In this document: in pieces, positions 27,455 to 38,572 of the stretch
Layout of the letters: every line of letters starts with the position of its first letter
Position numbering within the stretch: the first letter of the stretch is position 1
Source: Silanimonas sp.
GTDB lineage: Bacteria; Pseudomonadota; Gammaproteobacteria; Xanthomonadales; Xanthomonadaceae
DNA length: 64,000 bases
Assembly: GCF_027531545.1 (NCBI RefSeq)
Contig: NZ_JAPZSC010000006.1
Span: forward strand, 248,001-312,000
Direction of reading: 5' to 3'
The notes under the pieces: generated by a model
Seen by the model: the letters and a program-made list of their open reading frames with translations, nothing else
What the model was told of the DNA's origin: nothing
Databases searched by the model: none
Translations under genes and position numbers: made by a program

Positions 27455-27955
27455 ATGGATACCTTCCAAGCCCTCGATGCGGCACGACGCCGCCATTCGC
27501 ATCCTCCCGCAGCCGGCAGCGACGCGGAAGCCCGCGCCCTCGATGCCTTCGCGGCGTTTTTCTCCAGCTTCGCGCCCGACCGCATCGAGCGCCTGCTCCC
27601 CGCGACCTATGCCGAGGACATCTGGTTCAACGACACGTTGAAGACGGTCGTCGGCCGCGAGGCCCTCGCGCACTACCTTCGCGAGAGCGCCGAGGCCGTC
27701 GAACACTGCCGTGTCGAAATCATCGACAGCACGCGCAATCCCGAAGGCGAATACCTGCTGCGCTGGCGCATGCTGATCCGCTTCAAGCGCTTCAAGAAAG
27801 GCCAGGACACCGAGAGCATCGGCCTCTCCCACCTGCGCTTCGACGCAGAAGGCCGCGTCGTCTACCACCAGGACTACTGGAATGCGGCGGACGGCCTGTT
27901 CCGCCACATTCCCGTGTTGGGCTGGATGATCGAGGCCGTGCTGAAGCGCGTCTGA
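27455..27955 (+). CDS. NTF2-like / SnoaL-like protein
   Basis: 166 aa. The cone-shaped NTF2-like fold is suggested by FFSSFAPDRIERLLPATYAEDI, then VVGREALAHYLRES and LSHLRFDAEGRVVYHQDYWNAA, the pattern of SnoaL-like ligand-binding domains. No catalytic role can be assigned. It ends only 4 bases from the convergent glutathione peroxidase gene. Confidence 0.65.
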   Translation: MDTFQALDAARRRHSHPPAAGSDAEARALDAFAAFFSSFAPDRIERLLPATYAEDIWFNDTLKTVVGREALAHYLRESAEAVEHCRVEIIDSTRNPEGEYLLRWRMLIRFKRFKKGQDTESIGLSHLRFDAEGRVVYHQDYWNAADGLFRHIPVLGWMIEAVLKRV

Positions 27956-27959
27956 GGCC

Positions 27960-28520
27960 TCAGGGCTTCGGCGCGGCGATTGCCTTCTCGATGGCTTCGA
28001 CGATCACCGGCGCATCCGGTTTGGTGCGGCTGCCGAAGCTCGCGATGACCGAGCCATCGCGACCGATCAGGTACTTGTGGAAGTTCCAGCCGGGCTGGTC
28101 ACCGGTCGCCGCGGCCAGTTCGCGATAGAACGGCGTGGCTTCGGCGCCACGCACGACGACCTTCTCGAACATCGGGAACTTCACGCCGTAGGTGAGCGTG
28201 CAGAATTCCTGGATCTCCGACTCGCTGCCGGGCTCCTGGCCCATGAAGTCGTTCGACGGGAAGCCGAGCACCGCGAAGCCCTGCGCGGCGTACTTCTGGT
28301 GCAGGGCTTCCAGGCCTTCGTACTGCGGCGTAAGGCCGCATTTGCTCGCCGTGTTGACCACCAGCAGCACCTGACCGGCGTAGGCCTGCGCGAGATTGAC
28401 CCGATCCTGCCCCGCCAGACGGCGGAACTCGTGGTCCAGCACCCCGGCCTGCGCTCCACCCGCATACGCGCCTGCGCCCATCCCGACCACCAGCGCCAGG
28501 GCGCCGATCCAAGCCTTCAT
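27960..28520 (-). CDS. glutathione peroxidase-family protein, exported
   Basis: 186 aa with an N-terminal signal peptide (ALALVVGMGAGAYAGGAQA). It has the peroxidatic cysteine in NTASKCGLTPQYEGLE, the glutamine/FPSNDF block (GFPSNDFMGQEPGS) and the tryptophan in WNFHKYL. Bacterial members usually use thioredoxin rather than glutathione. Export to the periplasm is inferred from the leader, unlike cytosolic BtuE. It is divergent from the YtrA-type operon. Confidence 0.88.
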   Translation of the reverse strand: MKAWIGALALVVGMGAGAYAGGAQAGVLDHEFRRLAGQDRVNLAQAYAGQVLLVVNTASKCGLTPQYEGLEALHQKYAAQGFAVLGFPSNDFMGQEPGSESEIQEFCTLTYGVKFPMFEKVVVRGAEATPFYRELAAATGDQPGWNFHKYLIGRDGSVIASFGSRTKPDAPVIVEAIEKAIAAPKP

Positions 28521-28592
28521 TGTCTTCTCCTCGGTGCAACCAGCCGATGCCGGTCTATGCCATCAGTTTGCTCATTCCCCGTGTTCGGGGTG

Positions 28593-28620
28593 TTGACGGC
28601 CCGAAATCTGGTGTTATAGT
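28593..28620 (+). promoter_or_regulatory. sigma70-type promoter of the YtrA-led operon
   Basis: TTGACG, 16 bases, TATAGT, ending 40 bases before the first start codon. This is the clearest promoter in the window and is overlapped by an inverted repeat. Confidence 0.65.
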
Positions 28621-28633
28621 TTCATACAACACC
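28610..28633. promoter_or_regulatory. probable operator for the YtrA-type regulator
   Basis: Inverted repeat GGTGTT-N12-AACACC, with additional symmetric TA steps just inside each arm, covering the -10 hexamer and the expected transcription start. YtrA-type GntR proteins usually repress their own operons, and the operon's second gene is one; binding here would block RNA polymerase. Confidence 0.6.
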
Positions 28634-28660
28634 ACCCACCCACCTCACTGAGGTCCCGCC

Positions 28661-28909
28661 ATGAACACCCGCCTCCGCAACAGCCTGAGCGCCCTGGTCC
28701 TCGCCGCCGGCGTGACCTCGCTCGGCTACGCCCTGGGTGAACCGCCCCGTCCGGGCAGCCTGGCCGCCAATGCCAGCCAGCAGGCCGTCGCCGCCATCGC
28801 GCAGGTCGACGCCCGTGCCGGCCAGACCACCGCTCGCGCCGGTGCCCGTTCGCCGCACGCGATGCCCTTCTTCTCCTTCGGCAAGCGCGCCAGCGCGGGA
28901 GCCCCGTGA
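28661..28909 (+). CDS. small exported protein heading the YtrA operon
   Basis: 82 aa. A clean GAGG ribosome-binding site lies 7 bases before the ATG. Residues 1-26 look like a Sec signal peptide (LVLAAGVTSLGYALG); the mature part of about 55 residues is Ala/Arg-rich and ends in a PFFSFGKR segment. I do not recognise the family. Its stop shares one base with the GntR start (TGATG), so it is the promoter-proximal gene of the operon. Confidence 0.6.
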   Translation: MNTRLRNSLSALVLAAGVTSLGYALGEPPRPGSLAANASQQAVAAIAQVDARAGQTTARAGARSPHAMPFFSFGKRASAGAP

Positions 28910-29280
28910 TGAGCATCGCCTGGAGTGACAGCACGCCGATCTATCGGCAACTCAAGGAGCGCGTCGTGGCCATGGTGCTCGACGGTGAGCTGAAGGAAGG
29001 GGATGCCCTCCCCTCGGTGCGCCAGGTGGCCGCCGACTACCAGCTCAATCCGATCACCGTGTCACGCGCCTATCAGGAACTGGCCGACGAGGCCTTGGTG
29101 GAAAAACGAAGGGGACTGGGGATGTACGTCATCGATGGAGCTCGGGAAAAACTGCTCGCCTCCGAGCGCGAGCGCTTCCTGAAGGAAGAATGGCCGCAGG
29201 TGCTGGCCCGCATCGAGCGCCTTGGTCTGAACCCCGAGCAACTGCTCGCGGCCAAGCCGATCAACGGAGTCCACGCATGA
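28909..29280 (+). CDS. GntR-family regulator, YtrA subfamily
   Basis: 123 aa. Winged helix at about 10-75 (PIYRQLKERVVAMVLDGEL, then LPSVRQVAADYQLNPITVSRAYQELADE), followed by only about 45 residues of helical C-terminus. This short tail without an effector domain defines the YtrA subfamily. It overlaps the ATPase gene by 4 bases. Such regulators commonly control an adjacent ABC transporter and themselves, here probably through the palindrome over the operon promoter. Confidence 0.88.
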   Translation: MSIAWSDSTPIYRQLKERVVAMVLDGELKEGDALPSVRQVAADYQLNPITVSRAYQELADEALVEKRRGLGMYVIDGAREKLLASERERFLKEEWPQVLARIERLGLNPEQLLAAKPINGVHA

Positions 29281-30137
29281 GCACGATGACCGTTTCCGCC
29301 CGTGGGCTGGCCAAGCGCTACGGCAAGTCCGTCGCCGTGGACCGCATCGACTTCGACATCGCCCCCGGGCGCATCGTCGGCCTGATCGGCCCGAACGGCT
29401 CGGGCAAGACCACGACGCTGAAGGCCATGCTCGGCCTGATCGACTTCGAAGGCGACATGAAGGTGCTGGGCCACGACCCGCGCACCCAGCGCGACGCCCT
29501 GATGAAGGACGTGTGCTTCATCGCCGACGTCGCCGTGCTGCCGCGCTGGATCAGCGTCGCGCAGGCCATCGACTTCGTCGCCGGCGTGCACCCGCGCTTC
29601 AACCGCGAGAAGTGCCAGGCCTTCCTTGCCCACACCAAGCTCGACCCGAAGATGAAGGTCAAGGCGATGTCCAAGGGCATGATCGTGCAGCTGCACCTCG
29701 CACTGGTCATGGCCATCGACGCCAAGCTGCTGGTGCTGGACGAGCCGACGCTCGGCCTCGACATCCTCTACCGCAAGCAGTTCTACAAGGACCTACTCGA
29801 GCGCTACTTCGACGAGGAGAAGACGATCATCGTCACCACCCACCAGGTGGAAGAGATCGAGCACATCCTCACCGATCTCGTGTTCATCCGCGACGGCAAG
29901 CTGGTGCTGCAGGCCACGATGGACGATGTGGGCGAACGCTTCCACGAAGTGATGGTCGGCAGCGACAAGACCGAGGCCGCCCGCGCGCTCAAGCCCATCG
30001 ACGAGCGCAGCGTGTTCGGCAAGACCGTCTTCCTGTTCGATGGCCAGCCGCGCGACCGCCTGGCCGAGCTCGGCGAACTCCGCACCCCGGGTGTCGCCGA
30101 CCTGTTCGTCGCCACGATGAAAGGAACCTACGCATGA
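29277..30137 (+). CDS. ABC transporter ATP-binding protein (YtrB-like)
   Basis: 286 aa. Walker A is GPNGSGKTT (about 38-46). The signature region is degenerate, MSKGMIVQLHLALVMA, as in YtrB-type ATPases, and Walker B is LLVLDEPTLGLD. The switch histidine is in VTTHQVEEIEHIL. It pairs with the permease encoded next (4-base overlap). The export substrate is not evident; homologous YtrA-linked transporters respond to cell-envelope stress in Bacillus. Confidence 0.88.
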   Translation: MSTMTVSARGLAKRYGKSVAVDRIDFDIAPGRIVGLIGPNGSGKTTTLKAMLGLIDFEGDMKVLGHDPRTQRDALMKDVCFIADVAVLPRWISVAQAIDFVAGVHPRFNREKCQAFLAHTKLDPKMKVKAMSKGMIVQLHLALVMAIDAKLLVLDEPTLGLDILYRKQFYKDLLERYFDEEKTIIVTTHQVEEIEHILTDLVFIRDGKLVLQATMDDVGERFHEVMVGSDKTEAARALKPIDERSVFGKTVFLFDGQPRDRLAELGELRTPGVADLFVATMKGTYA

Positions 30138-31096
30138 ACACCTTCCCCACCCTGCTGAAACGCGAGTTCTGGGAACACAAGGGCGGCATGCTCTGGGCGC
30201 CCGTGGTGGTCGGCGGGCTGATGCTCGGCGCCGCCGGCATCAGCGCGGCGATCGGCGTCGCGGCGAAGGACGGCAGCTTCCGGGTCAATGGCGAGCGCAT
30301 CGTCACCGACGGCACGGTTCTGGCCACGCAGACGCAGCAGCAGATCGCCGAAGGCCTGGCTTTCGCCATCGTGCCCTCGATGGCCCCGCTAGCCGCGGTG
30401 CTGGCCTTCGTCGTGCTGTTCTACGCCCTCGGCTCGCTTTACGACGACCGCCGCGACCGCAGCGTGCTGTTCTGGAAATCGATGCCGGTCTCGAACGCCG
30501 CCACGGTGCTCTCGAAGCTCGCTTCCATGGCCTTGGTCACTCCACTGATCACCGCCTTGGTGGGCATCGTGGTCGGCACCTTGGTCGCCATCATCGCCGC
30601 ACTGACGATGTCGGCCTTCGGTGCCAACCTGCTCCCCAGGCTGCTTGCCACCAGCGAGTTCTACCTGGCCCCGCTCGCCGTACTGGCCGTGATCCCTGTG
30701 TACGCGCTGTGGGTGCTGCCGAGCATCGCTTGGTGCATGGCGGTCTCGGCCTGGGCCAAGCGCGCGCCCTTCCTGTGGGCGGTGGGCACGCCGGTGCTTG
30801 CGGGCATCCTGCTCTCCTGGCAGCAGGCCATGTTCGACCGCGACCTCGGCGCGGAGTGGTTCTGGGAGAACATCGTCGGCCGCCTGTTCGGCAGCTTCCT
30901 GCCCGGCATGTGGTTCGCCTTCTCCGAGAACTGGGAGCGCGTCGACGACTTCCAGCCCACCGAACAAAGCGTGTTCGAGCTGGTGTCGATGAGCTACGTC
31001 AGCCTGACGTCGCCCTCGCTGTGGATCGGTGTGGCCGCCGCCGCTGCCCTCGTCGCCGTCGCCATCCGCCTGCGCCGCTGGCGCGAAGACGCCTGA
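30134..31096 (+). CDS. ABC-2 type transporter permease
   Basis: 320 aa with about six hydrophobic segments: one at about 23-43, a pair after a roughly 50-residue extracytoplasmic loop, and several between 145 and 235, plus one at the C-terminus. LKREFWEHKGG and FYALGSLYDDRRDRSVLFWKSMPVS are typical of ABC-2 permeases of this group. It overlaps the ATPase gene by 4 bases. Substrate unknown. Confidence 0.83.
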   Translation: MNTFPTLLKREFWEHKGGMLWAPVVVGGLMLGAAGISAAIGVAAKDGSFRVNGERIVTDGTVLATQTQQQIAEGLAFAIVPSMAPLAAVLAFVVLFYALGSLYDDRRDRSVLFWKSMPVSNAATVLSKLASMALVTPLITALVGIVVGTLVAIIAALTMSAFGANLLPRLLATSEFYLAPLAVLAVIPVYALWVLPSIAWCMAVSAWAKRAPFLWAVGTPVLAGILLSWQQAMFDRDLGAEWFWENIVGRLFGSFLPGMWFAFSENWERVDDFQPTEQSVFELVSMSYVSLTSPSLWIGVAAAAALVAVAIRLRRWREDA

Positions 31097-31153
31097 TGCC
31101 CTCCGGTGCCCGGCCTGCGCCGGGCACCCCGCCCCCGAATCGGAGCCCCCACG

Positions 31154-32041
31154 ATGTCCTCCCCGAACACCCGCACCCTGCTGCGCCCCTTGCTGCTCGC
31201 AACGGCCTGCGTCCTGGCCTTCCCCTCCATGGCCGCCGACCGTTGCGAGCACTCCCGCTCCGAAGCGCCCGCGCTTGACCTCACCGGCGTCAGCCGAGTC
31301 GTGGTCGAGATCGGCGCCGATGAACTCACCGTCACGCCGGGCGCGCCGTCGCTTGCCATCAAGCACTGCGCCTCGACCGCCGAGCGCGCGGCCGAAAGCC
31401 GCATGAGCGTCGAACGGCGTGGCGACACCTTGCACATCGCGAGTCGAAACAGCTCGATCACGATCTATGGCCTGTTCGGCACCGACGTGTACACCTGGCG
31501 CGAAATCAGCCTCTCCCTGCCGGCCGACATGCCGCTGTCGCTGGCCGTCGGTTCGGGCGACGCGGCCCTGACGGGCCTTTCCCGCATTGATGTCGACGTC
31601 GGCTCGGGCGACGTGGCGCTGCGCCAGGTCGGGCGCGTCGAAGGCGACGTCGGCTCCGGCGACCTCGTCGTCGACGGTGCCACCGCGGTCTCCGTGGATG
31701 TCGGCTCGGGCGATGCCGTACTCAAGCGCGTGCAGGGTGATGTGCGCGCCAGCGTCGGTTCCGGTGACGTCGACATGCTCGATGTCGGCCCGGTCGCCTC
31801 GATGTCCGCCGGCAGCGGCTCGATCAGCGTCGACGGCGTGCGCGGCGATGCCCGCATCGCCTCCGTCGGCTCCGGCGACATCGCCCTGCGCGGCGTGCGC
31901 GGCGCCGTGCGCATCGGCAGCGTCGGTTCCGGAGATGTCGACATCGAGAACGTCGATGGCGACGTGGTCGTCGCCGACCGCGGCGCCCTCGAGAACATCG
32001 ACACCCGTGACATCCGCGGTCGCGTCGTCATCGGCGGCTGA
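31154..32041 (+). CDS. exported DUF4097-like beta-repeat protein
   Basis: 295 aa with a signal peptide (about 1-28, ending FPSMAA). The body after residue about 120 consists of short repeats centred on VGSGD (seven copies, plus one AGSGS), each followed by alternating hydrophobic residues; this predicts a right-handed beta-helix or solenoid as in DUF4097/DUF2807 putative adhesins. The early part carries a Cys pair (C32 and one near residue 72). It probably resides in the periplasm or at the surface. It lies in the ABC operon, 57 bases after the permease. Confidence 0.72.
   Translation: MSSPNTRTLLRPLLLATACVLAFPSMAADRCEHSRSEAPALDLTGVSRVVVEIGADELTVTPGAPSLAIKHCASTAERAAESRMSVERRGDTLHIASRNSSITIYGLFGTDVYTWREISLSLPADMPLSLAVGSGDAALTGLSRIDVDVGSGDVALRQVGRVEGDVGSGDLVVDGATAVSVDVGSGDAVLKRVQGDVRASVGSGDVDMLDVGPVASMSAGSGSISVDGVRGDARIASVGSGDIALRGVRGAVRIGSVGSGDVDIENVDGDVVVADRGALENIDTRDIRGRVVIGG
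31547..31936 (+). repeat. VGSGD-coding repeats
   Basis: Eight units of roughly 15-23 codons, each starting with a variant of GTCGGCTCGGGCGAC. DNA copies differ mostly at third positions, so the repeat is maintained at protein level rather than as a recent DNA duplication. Confidence 0.75.
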
Positions 32042-32070
32042 CCCTTCAACCCCCATCCCGAGGAATCCCC

Positions 32071-32745
32071 ATGCGCCTCTCGCGACTGTCCCCCATTGCC
32101 CTCGCCCTGACCCTCGCGCTTGCCGGCACGGCCTGCGGCGAACAGGCCCGCAGCACCGCCCAGCAGATCGCCGACGAGACCCGCCAAGGGGTCGCCGAAG
32201 CCACCGCCGCGGGCGGCGAAGTCGACAAGGCCCTGGCCGAGGCCAGCCGCAAGCTGCAGGAGGAGAACCTCTCTCTGCAGGTGGACGGTGTCGGCCCGAA
32301 GGCCGAACTGACCCCGCAGGGCGACCTGCTGATCAACGGCACGGCCGTGCCCTTCAGCGCCGAACAGCGCGAAGCCGCGCTCGCCTACCGCAAGGAAGTG
32401 CTGGCCGTAGCCGAGGCTGGTATGGCCATCGGGCGCCAGGGCGCCGCGATCGGCGGGGAAGCGGCCGCCCTCGCGATCGAGAGCATCTTTGGCGGCAATG
32501 CCGAGGGGGCCGAGGCCCGCATCGAAGCCGAAGCGAAGAAGATCGAGGCTGCCGCGCTCGCGCTCTGCGACCAGGTCGAAGGCCTCGAGGTCGCGCAGGA
32601 GCGCCTGACCGCGCTGGTGCCCGAGTTCGCGCCCTACGCCAAGAGCATCAACGTCGACACGGACTGCAAGTCGGCGTCGGACGACACCGCCGCCGAGCCC
32701 ACCGCACCCGCGGAAACCGAAGCCGAAGCCACCGTCAGTTCCTGA
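32071..32745 (+). CDS. lipoprotein, DUF2884 (YggN)-like
   Basis: 224 aa. Lipobox LAGTAC puts the lipidated cysteine at residue 22. A helical segment follows (QIADETRQGVAEATAAGGEV), then a core with LTPQGDLLINGTAVPFSAEQREAALAYRKEV, which resembles the DUF2884/YggN family. Cysteines near the C-terminus may form a disulphide. The tail is acidic and Thr/Ala-rich. The function is unknown; it is part of the YtrA-led operon and ends 2 bases before the next start. Confidence 0.62.
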   Translation: MRLSRLSPIALALTLALAGTACGEQARSTAQQIADETRQGVAEATAAGGEVDKALAEASRKLQEENLSLQVDGVGPKAELTPQGDLLINGTAVPFSAEQREAALAYRKEVLAVAEAGMAIGRQGAAIGGEAAALAIESIFGGNAEGAEARIEAEAKKIEAAALALCDQVEGLEVAQERLTALVPEFAPYAKSINVDTDCKSASDDTAAEPTAPAETEAEATVSS

Positions 32746-32747
32746 CG

Positions 32748-33290
32748 ATGGCGCTCTCCGTCGGGGGCTGGCGCCTGAGGCTCGCCGCCATCGCAGCGGG
32801 CCTCGTTGCCTTGCACCTCGGCTGGGAGTGGTCGCAGGGCGGTATCGCCAGCCACCACTTCCTCGCCGATCCGTCGATGCCGGCGATCTCGAACGCGTGG
32901 GGCCTGCTGTGGTTGCCCCTGCTGGCGGTGCTCTACGCCCCGTCGATCCGTCGTCGGGCGATCGGCACGGGCCTTCGCCCGCGCTGGCGGCCCGGCATGG
33001 TGGCCGGGCTGCTGGGCGGCCTTGCGGCCGGCGGCGCAATCGCCGCCTTCGTGGTCGTCCGCCCCGACATCGACGGGACGTGGGTCCTCGGCAGCCTGCT
33101 TGCGCTCTCGCTGGCGTTCCCCGTGTGGCGCGGTGAGATCGTCCTCGGTTTCCTCGCCGGTGCGATGGTGGCCATCGGCACGATCCTGCCCTCGATCTTC
33201 GCCTTCGCCTTCGCTGCGATCTCTTTCGCCGTGCACCGGGGGCTCATCCCCGGCCTGAAGCACCTCTGGAAGCGCGCTTCAGGCCGCTGA
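32748..33290 (+). CDS. integral membrane protein of unknown function
   Basis: 180 aa with about five hydrophobic helices (about 8-26, 46-64, 83-103, 110-125, 130-160). No family is recognised. Its start lies 2 bases after the lipoprotein stop, making it the last gene of the seven-gene operon. A small CTTCAG-GCCG-CTGAAG hairpin overlaps its stop codon. Confidence 0.55.
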   Translation: MALSVGGWRLRLAAIAAGLVALHLGWEWSQGGIASHHFLADPSMPAISNAWGLLWLPLLAVLYAPSIRRRAIGTGLRPRWRPGMVAGLLGGLAAGGAIAAFVVVRPDIDGTWVLGSLLALSLAFPVWRGEIVLGFLAGAMVAIGTILPSIFAFAFAAISFAVHRGLIPGLKHLWKRASGR

Positions 33291-33304
33291 AGGCGAAGCG
33301 AGGC

Positions 33305-34684
33305 TCAGCGCACAACGTGCCACTGCGTCTGCCGGCCGGCGAGGTAGATCACCCGCTCGCCGTCGAACAGCGCGCCTTGCTCCAGCTTGATGCGTACCCA
33401 CTGGCCACCCCACTCGGGCACGGCCTGCGCGATGTTGCCTTCAATGGCGTAGACCGTGTTCGCATGCAGCGGCCACTCGCCGGTGTCGGCGTTCAAGCCG
33501 GGGTTGTCCCACATGCCGATGGTCGGGCCCGGTGCATGGCCGAAGAAGCCGAGCGGATGCGTGTAGGTGTTGCTGATGATGTCGGCCTTCCCTGCGGCAT
33601 CGCGCGTGCGCTGCAGGATGTCGTTGCCGGTGCGCCCGGCGACGAACTGCGACGTGAGCAGGTCCTGCCAGCGGTTGCCGGTGGCCAGCGCGCGCACGAG
33701 GCCCACCGGCACGTCGGCTTCGCCCGGCTTCGGCACGTAGGCCATTTCCTGCGTGTCGGTGCAGAGCTTCAAGTAGCAGATGCCGACGTCGGTATGCAGC
33801 ACGTCGCCAGGGCGGATCACGCCGCTCTCGCCGCAGAACGGGTTCTCCGCGTCGCAGGCGAGGCCGGGGCGTTGGAGGTTCACGTAGGGCATGAACCAGA
33901 TCGGCAGGCCCAAGGATTCGAAACGCTCACGGATGTACCAGGCCACGTCGTCGGTGGTGGTGACGCCGGGCGTGATGACTCGCGCGCTGAACGCTTCCGC
34001 GATGACACCGCGTGCGATGCCCATGATGTGCGGGTAGACCTCAAGCTCGCCCGGCGAACGGGTTTCCAGCCAGCGGATGACGAGGTTCTCGGCGGGGACC
34101 AATCGATCTTCGAAACCTTCCGGAAGTACCTCCCGCAGGCGTTTGTCGAGCCCCGCGGTCAGGCCATCGGCCACCGGCCAGTGGCGCGAGACGTTGATGC
34201 CGATGCGCTTCGGGTTCTTCTCGCCGATGAGTTTGCCGAGTGCCGCCCACTGTTCGTCGAGGTTGCCACCCGACCACGCCGCCTCAAAGGGCGGGCCCAG
34301 CGGATAGGTGTTGACGGACAGGCGGTCCACCGTGCCATCGGGCTTTCGGTGGAACACCAGCATCGTCGTGCGACGCGCCGCGAAGCTGGGCTGCGGCACG
34401 AGGGTGAAGTAGACCGGGTCTTCGGCGTACTCGCGGTTGAGCACCAGCCACATATCGAGCTCCGCCTCGGCCATCAGCTTCGGCAGCAGGGTCTCGATGC
34501 GCTCGGTGAGCATCCGGTTTTCGGGCTCGATGCGCGCTCGTGGTGCCAATACCGCGAAGTCGTCCGCTGAGTTGATGACTCGGCCCTGCGCCGGCGTCGT
34601 CGTCGATGGGGCGGCGGCGGACAGCGTTGGCACAAGGGCCAGCAGGGTGGCGGCGAACAAGGCGGAGCGCATCGGCACGGGCAT
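33305..34684 (-). CDS. exported M24-family (Xaa-Pro peptidase-like) protein
   Basis: 459 aa with a signal peptide (LFAATLLALVPTLSAAA). The creatinase/prolidase N-domain covers about 40-220 and the pita-bread domain about 230-450. Candidate metal ligands are the aspartates in LHTDVGICYLKLCTDTQ, the histidine in HPLGFFGHAPG and the glutamate in YAIEGNIAQ. Metal-ligand spacing departs from classical aminopeptidase P, so activity is not assured. ATG 34684 and ATG 34672 are both possible starts. It is expected in the periplasm, acting on proline-containing peptides. Confidence 0.75.
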   Translation of the reverse strand: MPVPMRSALFAATLLALVPTLSAAAPSTTTPAQGRVINSADDFAVLAPRARIEPENRMLTERIETLLPKLMAEAELDMWLVLNREYAEDPVYFTLVPQPSFAARRTTMLVFHRKPDGTVDRLSVNTYPLGPPFEAAWSGGNLDEQWAALGKLIGEKNPKRIGINVSRHWPVADGLTAGLDKRLREVLPEGFEDRLVPAENLVIRWLETRSPGELEVYPHIMGIARGVIAEAFSARVITPGVTTTDDVAWYIRERFESLGLPIWFMPYVNLQRPGLACDAENPFCGESGVIRPGDVLHTDVGICYLKLCTDTQEMAYVPKPGEADVPVGLVRALATGNRWQDLLTSQFVAGRTGNDILQRTRDAAGKADIISNTYTHPLGFFGHAPGPTIGMWDNPGLNADTGEWPLHANTVYAIEGNIAQAVPEWGGQWVRIKLEQGALFDGERVIYLAGRQTQWHVVR

Positions 34685-34773
34685 GGGCGGGTCTCGGGTT
34701 CTGGGGCTCTGATCCTAGGCGACGTCGCGGGCCGACCCCAAACCGGCCGATCCCGCAAGGATCGCCGGGCGTC

Positions 34774-36177
<1,404 letters not shown>

Positions 36178-36213
36178 AGGGCTCTCCTCGGGGTGGGGGC
36201 AGGCCCAGCTTAG

Positions 36214-37632
<1,419 letters not shown>

Positions 37633-37648
37633 CCTCGGAGGCGCGCCG

Positions 37649-38572
37649 ATGCCCTTGATGCGGACGCCCCCAGCCTCACGGCACGCGGTGCCGGCGCTTC
37701 TTGCGTTGGCGCTGGGGGTCGGGGCTGCCGCCGTCCAGGCCGCGCCGCCGGAGCCCACGCCCAACTGCCCTGACGATGCCGGCTGGAGCGACCCGTCGCC
37801 GCCGCGCAAGGTCTTCGGCAACACCTGGTACGTCGGCACCTGCGGCATCAGCGCGCTGCTCATCACCGGCGACGACGGCCACGTGCTGATCGACGGCGCC
37901 ACGCCCGAAGCCGGGCCGATGATCGTCGAGAGCATCCGCAGCCTCGGTTTCGATCCGAAGGACGTGCGCGTGCTGCTCAACACGCACGAGCACATCGACC
38001 ATGCCGGCGGCCTCGCGGCCATCCAGCAGGCCACGGGCGCGCCGCTGCGTGCGCGCCGTCCCGGCCTGATCGCGCTGCGCAAGGGCGACATGGACATGCG
38101 CGACCCTCAGGTGCCGTTCCGCATGCCGGGCTTCCCGCCTGTCCCGGTGATCGAGACGCTGGCCGACAACGCCGAAGTGCGCGTCGGCGATCTCGTGATC
38201 CAGACGCATGCCACGCCGGGCCATTCGCTCGGCGGCACCAGCTTCACGTGGACGAGCTGCGAGGGCACGACCTGCCACGCCATGGCCTTCGCCGACAGCC
38301 TGAGCGCCGTGGCCCCGGACACCTACCGCTTCAGCGATCCGGCGAATTCGCCGGCCTTCGCGACGATGCTGCGCGGGACGTTCGATACCGTCGCCGCCCT
38401 GCCCTGCGACATCCTGGTCAGCCCGCACCCGGTCGCGAGCCGCCTCTGGTACCGACTCGGCGACGCGCCCTCCGAACCGCTGGTCGACGCCACCGCCTGC
38501 AAACGCTACGCCGAAGCCGGTGCCCGCCGGCTCGATGCCCGCCTCGACACCGAACGCCAAGCCACCCCATGA
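37649..38572 (+). CDS. subclass B3 metallo-beta-lactamase-like hydrolase
   Basis: 307 aa with a signal peptide (about 1-31). All B3 zinc ligands are in place: H113, H115, D117 and H118 in NTHEHIDHAGG, H192 in ATPGHSLGGTSF and H260 in VSPHP. Flanking blocks TCGISALLITGDDG, VLIDGATPEAGP and SLGFDPKDVRVLL follow the B3 pattern closely, closer than glyoxalase II or other MBL-fold hydrolases. The predicted role is periplasmic beta-lactam hydrolysis. It is probably an intrinsic chromosomal gene, co-transcribed behind purB and overlapping roxA by 4 bases; no mobile element is near. Activity on any drug is inference. Confidence 0.82.
   Translation: MPLMRTPPASRHAVPALLALALGVGAAAVQAAPPEPTPNCPDDAGWSDPSPPRKVFGNTWYVGTCGISALLITGDDGHVLIDGATPEAGPMIVESIRSLGFDPKDVRVLLNTHEHIDHAGGLAAIQQATGAPLRARRPGLIALRKGDMDMRDPQVPFRMPGFPPVPVIETLADNAEVRVGDLVIQTHATPGHSLGGTSFTWTSCEGTTCHAMAFADSLSAVAPDTYRFSDPANSPAFATMLRGTFDTVAALPCDILVSPHPVASRLWYRLGDAPSEPLVDATACKRYAEAGARRLDARLDTERQATP

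Noticed and set aside
37649-38572. Reading the MBL gene as glyoxalase II or a generic MBL hydrolase
   Set aside because: All six B3 zinc ligands and flanking B3 blocks fit better, although activity remains unproven.
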